Positions 54,946 through 64,000 of a DNA stretch of 64,000 nucleotides are shown one piece after another. The stretch lies in NCBI GenBank assembly GCA_020636275.1, contig JACJYD010000001.1, forward strand, positions 1,426,001 to 1,490,000, read 5' to 3'. Every line of letters starts with the position of its first letter. Position 1 is the stretch's first letter. The translations under genes were made by a program, and so were the position numbers. This DNA is from Lewinellaceae bacterium (GTDB lineage Bacteria; Bacteroidota; Bacteroidia; Chitinophagales; Saprospiraceae). Under the pieces are notes generated by a model, which was not told the DNA's origin, did not search any database, and was given only the letters and a program-made list of their open reading frames with translations.

Positions 54946-55614
54946 ATGACCAAAATGAAATCACTTGTTTTAAAAATGCTCCTGATTGGGGCCGTAGGGT
55001 TTGCAGGCCCTGCAGATGCCACCACGCCTAAACTGAAGGATCCGGCTGGTGACGGCGATTTTAAACTGGTAAAAGTGAGAGGCTCCGTATCCCTCTACGA
55101 ACGGTGGTTCGAGGTGGAGCCCGGGTTGAACGTCCGGGAACTGAAAGCGGAGTTCACCGTGGATGCCAGTTCGATGTCGGCGTTTAACCTGCTGAAGGAC
55201 GAATCCCGGGCCCCCAAATGGATGCAAAGTCTGGATGTGTTCGACGTAGTGGAAAACCAGGGTTCCAACTGGGTGAGCTATGTGCGTTACAACATCCCCT
55301 GGCCGCTCGACGATCAGGATGTAGTACTGCGCTACCGGCAATCCAACGTCGATGGCGCCATTCTGGTGTCCTTTAACTCCGATGCGCACGCTTCCTGTCC
55401 CGTAAAAGACGGCGTGTCGCGGATGAAGGGCGTGAGCGGCAGCTGGTTGTTCCAGCCCACCGGCAACAACCAGACGAAAGTGACCTACAAGATCACCACC
55501 CGCAACAAATCCCATTTCCCCCGATGGGTTACCGATCCCCTGGTTCAGGACAACCTGATGGATACCATGAATGCTTTTTGCGTGCAGGCCAAAGAACTGC
55601 ACGTCCAACGATAA
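54946..55614 (+). CDS. Exported START-domain protein
   Basis: A 222-residue protein with an N-terminal signal (MKSLVLKMLLIGAVGFAGPADA; a second ATG at 54955 is also possible). The rest is a START/lipid-binding-type domain: LKAEFTVDASSMSAFNLLKDE, WMQSLDVFDVVENQGSNWVSYVRYNIPWPLDDQDVV, and the C-terminal helix VTDPLVQDNLMDTMNAF. START folds bind a hydrophobic ligand in a deep cavity. The ligand is unknown. The DUF2062 gene follows after 26 bp, so the two probably form an operon. Confidence 0.88.
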   Translation: MTKMKSLVLKMLLIGAVGFAGPADATTPKLKDPAGDGDFKLVKVRGSVSLYERWFEVEPGLNVRELKAEFTVDASSMSAFNLLKDESRAPKWMQSLDVFDVVENQGSNWVSYVRYNIPWPLDDQDVVLRYRQSNVDGAILVSFNSDAHASCPVKDGVSRMKGVSGSWLFQPTGNNQTKVTYKITTRNKSHFPRWVTDPLVQDNLMDTMNAFCVQAKELHVQR

Positions 55615-55640
55615 TCAAGAATTTCAAATAATTGCTGGTC

Positions 55641-56108
55641 ATGAAACGGCTTTCACTGCAAAAGGCGAAAGAACGCCTCATTGCCCGCTTGGTGGCTATC
55701 CAGGCAAATCCCCGGCAGATCGCCGCGGGCTACGCCCTTGGTTTTTTCCTGGGTACCACCCCGCTGGTGGGGATAAAAACGTGGATCGCGCTGCTCCTGT
55801 CCACGCTGCTGGGCTGGAGCAGACCGGCGGCGGTCATTGGCGTGTTTCACATCAATGCCTTTACGGGGCCTATTTTCTACACCCTGGCCTTCGGGATCGG
55901 ACGGCTGGTCCTGGGAACGGATATCCATTTCGTATTTCCCCGTGAATTGGGCCTGGCCGCGGTGTGGCAAGCATTTATGGGAAACCGACAGATCTTTTTT
56001 ACCCTGCTGACCGGCGGCCTGCTCCTGGGCATTCCCGGAACGATCTTTCTATACGGCGCCAGTTACCGGATCGTAAAACGACTCCATCTCACCCGGTCTG
56101 AAAACTGA
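55641..56108 (+). CDS. DUF2062 membrane protein
   Basis: A 155-residue inner-membrane protein, started at the ATG at 55641 (MKRLSLQKAKERLIARL); a TTG lies three codons upstream. Family features: ANPRQIAAGYALGFFLGTTPLVGIKTWIALLLSTLLGW, HINAFTGPIFY, and two to three membrane helices with a short basic tail. DUF2062 proteins are often found with lipid or cell-envelope genes; no activity is established. It is the second gene after the START protein and is followed by a strong hairpin. Confidence 0.88.
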   Translation: MKRLSLQKAKERLIARLVAIQANPRQIAAGYALGFFLGTTPLVGIKTWIALLLSTLLGWSRPAAVIGVFHINAFTGPIFYTLAFGIGRLVLGTDIHFVFPRELGLAAVWQAFMGNRQIFFTLLTGGLLLGIPGTIFLYGASYRIVKRLHLTRSEN

Positions 56109-56156
56109 TCGGATGCTGCTCAGCGGGTGAATGCGGCGATAGCCTGGTTCCTGAAA

Positions 56157-56194
56157 AATAATAAAGAGCGTGCCTTTGTACGCTCTTTATTATT
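56157..56194. terminator. Terminator of the START/DUF2062 operon
   Basis: A perfect 15-bp stem (56157-56171 and 56180-56194, core ATAAAGAGCG) with an 8-nt loop and AT-rich outer ends, 40 bp before the elongation factor gene. Confidence 0.8.
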
Positions 56195-56234
56195 AACAAA
56201 ATGTGTTACTTTTAGGCCTTTGCAACGCAAGTCC

Positions 56235-58340
<2,106 letters not shown>

Positions 58341-58350
58341 ACAAATCATT

Positions 58351-58383
58351 AACAAAGGGAAGGTCGAAGGCCTTCCCTTTGTT
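58351..58383 (+). terminator. Terminator of the EF-G gene
   Basis: A 13-bp stem (58351-58363 and 58371-58383, core CAAAGGGAAGG) with a 7-nt loop lies 10 bp after the stop codon. Confidence 0.75.
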
Positions 58384-58396
58384 GTAATTAATTGGG

Positions 58397-58404
58397 TAAC
58401 TTTG
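58397..58404 (+). promoter_or_regulatory. Possible -7 box for the thioredoxin-like lipoprotein gene
   Basis: TAACTTTG fits TAnnTTTG, 23 bp before the start at 58428. A TTTG at 58378-58381 lies upstream with a 15-bp gap, a little short for the -33 element. Confidence 0.4.
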
Positions 58405-58427
58405 TGGCCCAAAAAATAGGTAAACCC

Positions 58428-59879
58428 ATGAGAGCATTACTTCTAACCGCATTCGTTGCATTCATGTTTGCATGCAGCTCGGGCGCCCCCGAAGGCGCTG
58501 CCGTCGCTGTTTCTTCCGTACCAACCGGCCCGGCCGAAGCCCCGGAGATCCACATCCAGGTGGAAGGCCTTCAGGCAGGTCCCGCTTACCTGATCGCTAC
58601 CTATACCGATCAGCGCTTCCGTTTGGACTCTGCGATGGTCGATGCCACCGGCTCTATGACCTTTAAGCGGGATTCGGCCTATCCTGCCGGCCTTCTTTTC
58701 GTGTATCTGCCCAACAAAACGGCGTTTCAGATGCTGGTCGACCAGGATCAAACCTTCACCATGAAAACCAAGGTAAGCGACCTGAATGGCGCTATGGAGG
58801 TCGAAGGTAGCGTCGACAACCAATTGCTCTACCGCACCCTCAAGTTTGAAGCAGAGCAAAAACCCCAATATGATGCGCTGGCTGCCAAACTCCGGACGGT
58901 TGAAAACGGTACCATGGAATACCACAGTACCCGCGCCGAACAAGACCGCCTGATCAAGGCCCGGAAAACTTTCCTCGACGAAATATTTACCCAGTATCCC
59001 AATTCCCTGTTCACCAAGTTTAAGATCGCAGGTCAGAATCCGGACCCGATCAATGTCTACAAGGCCGATGGAAAAACGATGGATACGGCCCGCCAGGTAT
59101 ACCTCTATCGTACCCAGTTCTGGGAAGGGGTCGATTTTAATGACGAACGCCTCCTGCGCACCCCGGTGATCGCCAATAAACTGAAGCGCTACATCACCGA
59201 GTTGACCCCGCAAAACGCCGACTCCATCATCGCCGCTACCAAGTTCCTCGTTGACAAATTGCCGCCCCGCTCCGAATACTTCAAGTACGTCACCAACTAT
59301 ATCGCTCTTTACTACGAGCCCGGGAAGACCCCGGTGATGGACCCCAACGCCATTTTCGTCTTTATCGCGAAAAATTATTTCACCCAGGATAAAGCCTTCT
59401 GGACAGACTCTACCCAGGTAGCCGGCATCCAGAAACGCGCAGAGGAACAGGCCCACAGCCTCGTCGGACAAAAAGGCCCCGATGTTAAGGTGAAAGATCC
59501 CACCGGGAAGGTCCGCTCCATCTACGAGATCAAATCACCCTATATCATCGTCTACATGTTCAATCCGGAATGCGAACACTGCATTGAAGAAACACCCCAA
59601 TTGGTGCGCTTCTACCGGGAATGGAAACCGAAAGGCGTGGAAGTGTATGCCATCGCCATTGAGACCGACGATGCCAAATGGAAGAGTTTTATCGCCAAGA
59701 ACAACATGGATTGGATCAACGTGTTCGACCCCACCAACCGGTCGATTTACGCGACCTACTTCGTGGATAATACCCCGGAACTCTACGTGCTTGATCCCGA
59801 CCGTACCATTATCGCGAAGAATCTGAAGCCCTCTCAGGTGGCCGAGGTGATCGAACGCGATATGGCCAAACGGAAATAA
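58428..59879 (+). CDS. TlpA/thioredoxin-like lipoprotein (DUF4369, DUF5106)
   Basis: A 483-residue protein, started at the ATG at 58428 (MRALLLTAFVAFMFACSSG), giving a lipoprotein signal (FMFAC). The N-terminal beta domain resembles DUF4369 (AYLIATYTDQRFRLDSAMVD), the helical middle resembles DUF5106, and the C-terminal domain (about 345-483) is a redoxin fold with active site C382-x-x-C385 (NPECEHCIEETPQLVRF). CEHC is an unusual spacer compared with CGPC. It probably reduces disulfides in the cell envelope; the exact partner is unknown. A strong terminator follows. Confidence 0.9.
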   Translation: MRALLLTAFVAFMFACSSGAPEGAAVAVSSVPTGPAEAPEIHIQVEGLQAGPAYLIATYTDQRFRLDSAMVDATGSMTFKRDSAYPAGLLFVYLPNKTAFQMLVDQDQTFTMKTKVSDLNGAMEVEGSVDNQLLYRTLKFEAEQKPQYDALAAKLRTVENGTMEYHSTRAEQDRLIKARKTFLDEIFTQYPNSLFTKFKIAGQNPDPINVYKADGKTMDTARQVYLYRTQFWEGVDFNDERLLRTPVIANKLKRYITELTPQNADSIIAATKFLVDKLPPRSEYFKYVTNYIALYYEPGKTPVMDPNAIFVFIAKNYFTQDKAFWTDSTQVAGIQKRAEEQAHSLVGQKGPDVKVKDPTGKVRSIYEIKSPYIIVYMFNPECEHCIEETPQLVRFYREWKPKGVEVYAIAIETDDAKWKSFIAKNNMDWINVFDPTNRSIYATYFVDNTPELYVLDPDRTIIAKNLKPSQVAEVIERDMAKRK

Positions 59880-59909
59880 AAAGAAACCGGACAAGTTGGA
59901 TCCAATAAT

Positions 59910-59949
59910 GCCAGAGGATACAGCGGCACGCTGTATCCTCTGGCATTTT
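59910..59949 (+). terminator. Terminator of the thioredoxin-like gene
   Basis: A perfect 16-bp stem (59910-59925 and 59929-59944, core GCCAGAGGATACAGCG), loop GCA, followed by ATTTTT. It lies between convergent genes. Confidence 0.9.
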
Positions 59950-59965
59950 TACATGGCTTCTGTTT

Positions 59966-60469
59966 TCAAAATTCCAAAGATGTCTTTTCTTCTGCCGGTT
60001 CCGGCAATACCTCCAGCATCCAGCCCTTGAGCTCGCTTAGGAACGTTTCAATTTGGAACAGGATGAGGTTCTCCTCCTGGGTCAATTGGTCGATCTTGAA
60101 TTCTTTGGCGGGTTTGGCCTGAAGGCCTTCCAGGCGGCTAAAATGTTCTTTTTGCGGAAAGAGGTACCAGACAAAGATCTGTCCGGAGAGCCGCTGCTCA
60201 AATACCAGCGAAGCACTGTTGTTGTAGGCGACTAATTCGTCTCCCAGCGGGAAGATATGGTGTATGGAAATGCGGATATCGCGAACTTCCGGAAACTTGT
60301 CCCGGATAGACAGATCGGCGTCCCAGCCCAGTTCATCCTTGAGTTGGGTGAACAGCTTGATCACCATTTCCTCCAATGCCTTCCATTGTTGAAATTCCTT
60401 TTCAACCCGGGATTTTACCTTCTTCAGGCCATCCCATTCCTGGCGGATATTTTCGATCGGTTTGCGCAT
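59966..60469 (-). CDS. Hypothetical cytoplasmic helical protein
   Basis: A 167-residue protein, started at the ATG at 60469 (MRKPIENIRQEWDGLKK). I do not recognise a family. The N-terminal 50 residues are strongly helical and charged (VKSRVEKEFQQWKALEEMVIKLFTQLKDEL), a possible coiled coil. The middle is beta-rich (VRDIRISIHHIFPLGDELVAYNNSASLVFEQRLSGQIFVWYLFPQ). The C-terminus is again helical and acidic. No signal peptide or membrane helix. Codon use resembles that of the neighbours, and a terminator precedes it on the other strand, which supports a real gene. Confidence 0.65.
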   Translation of the reverse strand: MRKPIENIRQEWDGLKKVKSRVEKEFQQWKALEEMVIKLFTQLKDELGWDADLSIRDKFPEVRDIRISIHHIFPLGDELVAYNNSASLVFEQRLSGQIFVWYLFPQKEHFSRLEGLQAKPAKEFKIDQLTQEENLILFQIETFLSELKGWMLEVLPEPAEEKTSLEF

Positions 60470-60612
60470 GTTGGTGCTTTTAGTCAATTACTCAAAGAAA
60501 ATTGCTCAATTTTCTTCTTTTGAAATTTTTTCGATCAAAAGGTAGCGGCATTGAGGAGGTTGTGCAATGACTTTGATCACCGGCCCGGGTGAGATTTATC
60601 GTCGGATTGAGC

Positions 60613-60646
60613 AAAAAAAACCTCCCGAAAGTGACTCCCGGGAGGT
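60613..60646 (-). terminator. Terminator of the hypothetical lipoprotein gene
   Basis: Stem ACCTCCCG (60620-60627) pairs with 60639-60646; on the minus strand a run of eight Us follows. It is 67 bp past the stop at 60713. Confidence 0.85.
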
Positions 60647-60712
60647 CGATCCATATTTGTTGTCAAAATTACCACCGCTTCGAATGGATCAAAGCGGATA
60701 TCTTAGGAGGTT

Positions 60713-61555
60713 TTATGGGCATTCGAAAACGATCTTTTCAAACTCGCCAAATTTTTCGGATCCTTTTACATTGAAATTGGTACAAATGTTGGCAAAACCG
60801 GCGTTGTTCTGCTCGCAATCGGGAATGAACTTGATCAAAAAGGTGGTCGCTTCGCAAGCTTTGATATTGCCGGTCCACCGGTATACGGATTTACTATTCC
60901 CGGGGCTGGTGTATTCCTTCCCGTCCTGTGGAATCAAATCGGTGATGTGCGGACAAGTCAACTGGACTTTTGCATCGGGGATATCAACCGGGCTGGTGTA
61001 GGTGAACAGGACGATCAAATAATTTTGGCCCAATTCAGTCGTGCTGTAGGAAAAATCTCCTTCGCACTCTTCTTCTCCACAAACCCCAATGAGGGCAGTC
61101 GTGATATCAAAATTGAGGTACACGCCAAGTCCCCCGCCCGACGAGTTGGTCCGCCGAACTTCAATCACATCGTGTTGCTCTTTGCAGGCAAACCAGTCCA
61201 CGCCGTATGTTCCGAGTGGCACCGTGATCACATAGGGCTGAGTGGCAGGGGTGTTGCTGGCATAGTAAATGACGTCATTGAAAACGACCTTTTTAATGGT
61301 AGTACTGCTGGTGATCTCATATTTCATTTCTGTCGCCGTATTGTAAGCTGTAACAGTAACGGTTGAGCCAGGCTGGTATTCCTGTACGTAATCGGTAGAG
61401 AAGAAAGGCCCCTCGGGCAAAATGCAGTCGATCGTACAATCACCGCTCCGGAAGTTGAGCGCCTGATCCGGTAACGTCATTTCGTCTTTCTCACAAGCTG
61501 TAAACAAGCCCGCAAACAACAGGCTCAGAACCAATAGGGCAGTTTGTTTTCTCAT
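60713..61555 (-). CDS. Hypothetical lipoprotein
   Basis: A 280-residue protein with a lipoprotein signal (MRKQTALLVLSLLFAGLFTAC). The mature part is beta-rich, with paired cysteines (CTIDCILPEG, CGEEECEGDF, CPHIT, CEATTFLIKF). No known domain is recognised. The repeated hydrophobic strands (TTELGQNYLIVLFTYTSPVDIPDAKVQL) suggest Ig-like or beta-sandwich folds. Likely attached to the outer membrane. It is divergent from the MFS gene and followed by a clear terminator. Confidence 0.75.
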   Translation of the reverse strand: MRKQTALLVLSLLFAGLFTACEKDEMTLPDQALNFRSGDCTIDCILPEGPFFSTDYVQEYQPGSTVTVTAYNTATEMKYEITSSTTIKKVVFNDVIYYASNTPATQPYVITVPLGTYGVDWFACKEQHDVIEVRRTNSSGGGLGVYLNFDITTALIGVCGEEECEGDFSYSTTELGQNYLIVLFTYTSPVDIPDAKVQLTCPHITDLIPQDGKEYTSPGNSKSVYRWTGNIKACEATTFLIKFIPDCEQNNAGFANICTNFNVKGSEKFGEFEKIVFECP

Positions 61556-61955
61556 AAAGTCGGGGGAATAATTGAGTGTTTAAATTCTTTGAGGTTATAC
61601 GAATTATACCACAATATTAAACCAGATACTGCTATAAAGCAATAGAATTTATTTAAAAGTCGTTTCCCAGACAAAATAGATTAAAAAGCCAGTGTTTGCG
61701 GGCGTTTCAGGAAAATGCCCCCAACGGAAGGGGATTAAGATCACCCCCGGGGGTGATCTTAATCATTGGTCGGCGGTCAAATATTTCTCATCATTGTACG
61801 AGTTTTGGCGAAGAAAATTTCGCGGGACTTTATGCCAGTAAAGACCAAAGAAAAAATAAGCAAATAGGCCGGGGTTGGGCCCGTAACTACTTTGTTTATA
61901 AGTCAAAAGTGCTTCGCCTATAGAGCACTTATTGTAAATCACCGACTGTACCATT
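61556..61955. other. Divergent intergenic region with a palindrome
   Basis: A 400-bp spacer between the divergent lipoprotein and MFS genes. No supported gene. It holds the 32-bp palindrome at 61733-61764 and AT-rich stretches on each side that could hold promoters. No TAnnTTTG box was confirmed. Confidence 0.55.
61733..61764. promoter_or_regulatory. Perfect 32-bp palindrome
   Basis: GATTAAGATCACCCCC is followed directly by its reverse complement, centred at 61748/61749. Because the flanking genes diverge, it is not an expected terminator and could be an operator for a dimeric regulator. Confidence 0.75.
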
Positions 61956-63323
61956 ATGAAATCTGATCAAACACTTAACCGGTGGCTTGTAGTCATTGGA
62001 GCTATTCTGATTCAATTGGCACTGGGAGCATTCTACTCCTGGTCTGTTTTCACCAAAATTCTCACCGATCCCGAAGGGATCTATCGGTTTTCCGCTACGC
62101 AAACAGCGTGGATTTTCTCTGCAGGCTTGGCTACCTTCGCTATCGTGATGGTGTTGGCAGGCCGCTGGCAAGTACGTACGGGGCCTCGTCCTCTGTCGAT
62201 CCTGGGCGGTTTGTTGCTGGGGCTGGGCTATGTGTTGGGGGGCTTTTTCGGGAGCTCGTTCTGGCCACAGTTCTTCTTCGTCGGCGTGCTGGCGGGCGCC
62301 GGAGTGGGCTTGGCATACGTAGTTCCCATCGCGGTAGGGGTGAAGTGGTTTCCCGACAAGAAAGGCATGATCACCGGTTTGGCGGTTGCCGGCTTCGGCT
62401 TTGGCGCCACGATTTGGGTCAAGCTGGCCGGCGCCTGGTTCGGCGGATTGCTGAACACCTTGCATGTTTTCAATTTGCCGAACGTGCAGAGCGTATTCTT
62501 CGTGTATGGCCTCATTTTCGCCTCCTTGGTATTGCTGGGCAGCATCGTCATGGTCAACCCGCCCGAAGGGTATAAACCGCGTGGCTGGGAACCCGCCAAA
62601 GCGGTGGGCGCCCAGATCAACGGCGGCATTGGCTTTACCCCGAATCAAATGTTGCGCACACCTCAGTTCTATGCCATTTGGAGCGTATTTGCCTTTTCCG
62701 CTATCGCGGGGCTGATGGTTATCTACTGCATCCAACTCTTCGGCATGGACACCCTGGAATACCGGGGCGTGGAAAATGCCGTCGTCATCACCGGCACCGC
62801 CATGGCCTGGTATGCTATCTTCAATGGCCTGGGGCGTATCCTCTGGGGCATGATCTCCGACCGGATCGGACGCAAGGCCGCCATTATCACTATGTCGATC
62901 TTCCAGGGGGTGGTCATGTTGTTGTTGTACCACGGATTCATCACCTTCGGTCTGGCTACCGGCCTCATTATCGGCGCTTCCCTGGTCGGCTTTAATTATG
63001 GCGGTATCTTCGCTTTGTTCCCCGCCATCACCGCCGACTTTTTCGGCAACAAGCAGGTGGGCCACAATTACGGATGGGTATTTACTTCCTACGGCGTGGC
63101 CGGGATCACCGGTCCGCTCCTCGCCGGTTTGTTCAAGGATGCCGCAGCGGGCAGCGCCACTCCGATGGCCTGGATGACGCCCTTCATCATCGCCGGCGTG
63201 GCTTGTATGGTCGGCGCCCTCATCATGGCCTTTACCCGGGCCCCGAAAGCCAACCTGGTTGCGGAAGAAAAAAATGAAGAAAAACCCAAGCCCAAGCCGG
63301 AATTGGTGCTGGAAGAAGCGTGA
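61956..63323 (+). CDS. OFA-type MFS transporter
   Basis: A 455-residue major facilitator protein of the oxalate/formate-antiporter (OFA) group. Twelve hydrophobic helices are visible. The N-terminus LALGAFYSWSVFTKIL, the loop WFPDKKGMITGLAVAGFGFGA and the central RILWGMISDRIGRKAAI (motif A copy) fit this group, whose members often carry monocarboxylates such as oxalate, formate or lactate. The C-terminus is a charged, proline-lysine-rich tail (EKPKPKPELVLEEA). The substrate cannot be fixed from sequence. It is convergent with the DUF5916 gene, and the repeat in between overlaps its end. Confidence 0.92.
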   Translation: MKSDQTLNRWLVVIGAILIQLALGAFYSWSVFTKILTDPEGIYRFSATQTAWIFSAGLATFAIVMVLAGRWQVRTGPRPLSILGGLLLGLGYVLGGFFGSSFWPQFFFVGVLAGAGVGLAYVVPIAVGVKWFPDKKGMITGLAVAGFGFGATIWVKLAGAWFGGLLNTLHVFNLPNVQSVFFVYGLIFASLVLLGSIVMVNPPEGYKPRGWEPAKAVGAQINGGIGFTPNQMLRTPQFYAIWSVFAFSAIAGLMVIYCIQLFGMDTLEYRGVENAVVITGTAMAWYAIFNGLGRILWGMISDRIGRKAAIITMSIFQGVVMLLLYHGFITFGLATGLIIGASLVGFNYGGIFALFPAITADFFGNKQVGHNYGWVFTSYGVAGITGPLLAGLFKDAAAGSATPMAWMTPFIIAGVACMVGALIMAFTRAPKANLVAEEKNEEKPKPKPELVLEEA

Positions 63324-63335
63324 GGAAGCTGAAAG

Positions 63336-63391
63336 AGTTGAAAAGTTGAAGAGTTGAAGAGTGAGCTTTTCAACTCTTCAACTTATCAACT
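63336..63391. repeat. 8-bp-period inverted repeat, copy 2
   Basis: AGTTGAAAAGTTGAAGAG... (63336-63358) pairs with 63369-63391 with one mismatch. It has the same GTTGAAGA/GTTGAAAA words as the element at 54671. It lies between convergent genes, and its right arm overlaps the DUF5916 stop codon. Confidence 0.88.
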
Positions 63392-64000
63392 ACAAAACAA
63401 AGGTGTACGTATACTTCACCACTACCGTATGCCCCTGGCTTCCAGGCAGCATAGGAATTTCCCTTTCCCGGTCGGAATTGAGGTCCTCGTTAAACACGAT
63501 ATACAGGTCATTTCCTTCTTTCGGGTTGTAGCGCAGGCGAAAATTGCCGGCCCAGATATGCGCGGCGCTGTTGTATTGGACGAATCCGCTGACCGATAAC
63601 CGGGTGTTGAACATCAGCAGGGCCCGGATGCGGGCGATCTGAACGGTTTCCGTGCCGGAATTTCCCATATCCAGATAATTGAATTGATAGAAGCCACTTA
63701 GGGTCAGACTGGAAGAGACGTTCCAGGAGGGAGTCAACCCGCAGGTGAAGCGCTTGCCTCCAAAAAATTGGCCGCCCGACAGGAAGGATTCCAGGTACCA
63801 GAGGCCCGAATTGGGGGTCACGCCCCATATTTCGGCCTCCAGGTAGCGGTAATCATCGGCCGGGATCTCGATATCGCCGATCTCAAACGGCTCGAATACC
63901 CGCTCCTGCCGGAAGGTGAGCCCTCCGCCAAAGGCGTGCCCGCTCTTGTATTCAAACTCAGAGAACAGGCTGTTGCGGGTGGATTCCCGTTTTTGATGGA
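63390..64000 (-). CDS. DUF5916-type outer-membrane protein, 3' part
   Basis: The C-terminal 203 residues of a protein whose start lies beyond the window. The visible part reads as outer-membrane beta-strands (WYLESFLSGGQFFGGKRF, SLTLSGFYQFNYLDMG, AGNFRLRYNPKEGNDLYIVFNE) and ends in YTYTFVL, a typical terminal strand. This pattern matches the C-terminal barrel of DUF5916 proteins, which carry an N-terminal carbohydrate-binding-like domain. The frame stays open to the window edge; an internal GTG at 63821 is not the start. Function unknown. Confidence 0.82.
   Translation of the reverse strand, partial: HQKRESTRNSLFSEFEYKSGHAFGGGLTFRQERVFEPFEIGDIEIPADDYRYLEAEIWGVTPNSGLWYLESFLSGGQFFGGKRFTCGLTPSWNVSSSLTLSGFYQFNYLDMGNSGTETVQIARIRALLMFNTRLSVSGFVQYNSAAHIWAGNFRLRYNPKEGNDLYIVFNEDLNSDREREIPMLPGSQGHTVVVKYTYTFVL

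Noticed and set aside
61929..63065. A 378-codon minus-strand frame under the MFS gene
   Set aside because: Highly charged, histidine-rich composition of a shadow frame; the plus strand encodes a clear 12-helix transporter.

Overview
The window reads as chromosomal DNA of a Bacteroidota bacterium, most likely from the Saprospiria (Saprospiraceae or Lewinellaceae). The evidence is a set of exported proteins ending in type IX secretion (T9SS) C-terminal signals (PDZ protein, M28 peptidase, three multicopper oxidases, VWA protein: type A; VCBS protein: gliding-motility type B), LytS/LytTR and hybrid HisKA-REC-AraC regulators, a DUF5916 protein, TlpA-type redox lipoproteins, promoter-like TAnnTTTG boxes, and very large secreted multidomain proteins. 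Base composition is moderate. I recognised no tRNA, rRNA, CRISPR array, phage or transposase gene. The species is not determinable from the sequence alone.

Layout. 1-8.4 kb: PDZ protein flanked by AAACGCCGTTT-type palindromes, YgiQ radical SAM protein, methyltransferase, M20 amidohydrolase, DUF3089 lipoprotein and M28 peptidase. 8.5-19.7 kb: a conserved hypothetical protein, a LytS-type kinase with its LytTR regulator (TTG start), then three tandem paralogous multicopper oxidases, each exported by T9SS. 19.7-26.8 kb: GH20 hexosaminidase, a nested inverted repeat, an ATP-grasp enzyme whose 3' end overlaps a convergent GT-C glycosyltransferase, and a VCBS/ASPIC surface protein. 26.8-45.5 kb: a 1922-residue secreted GH13 amylase fused to lectin-like modules, a soluble-looking hybrid kinase/AraC regulator, and a 3630-residue surface protein. 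45.6-54.7 kb: Uma2 nuclease, two VWA proteins, two adjacent ATP-grasp enzymes (the second fused to a SET domain), FKBP lipoprotein and PepD. 54.9-64 kb: START protein, DUF2062, EF-G, thioredoxin-like lipoprotein, two unknowns, an OFA-type MFS transporter and the 3' part of a DUF5916 protein.

Most interesting points. (1) The amylase and the giant protein share modules and a roughly 220-residue C-terminal domain ending in GxFPWxGN, a candidate unrecognised secretion or anchoring signal, since neither carries the usual T9SS signals. (2) In these proteins ligand-binding domains (LamG, a propeller, a C-type lectin) sit inside HYR domains, at the loop after the DNC motif or its equivalent; one LamG insert is much more AT-rich than its flanks, which suggests recent acquisition. 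(3) Between the AraC-type regulator and the giant gene lie two 12-bp direct repeats exactly 21 bp apart, a plausible operator. (4) A D-Ala-D-Ala-ligase-like ATP-grasp gene is followed by an ATP-grasp/SET/post-SET fusion, a candidate ligation-plus-methylation pathway. (5) At least five sequence-distinct families of long intergenic inverted repeats occur, several in two or three copies.
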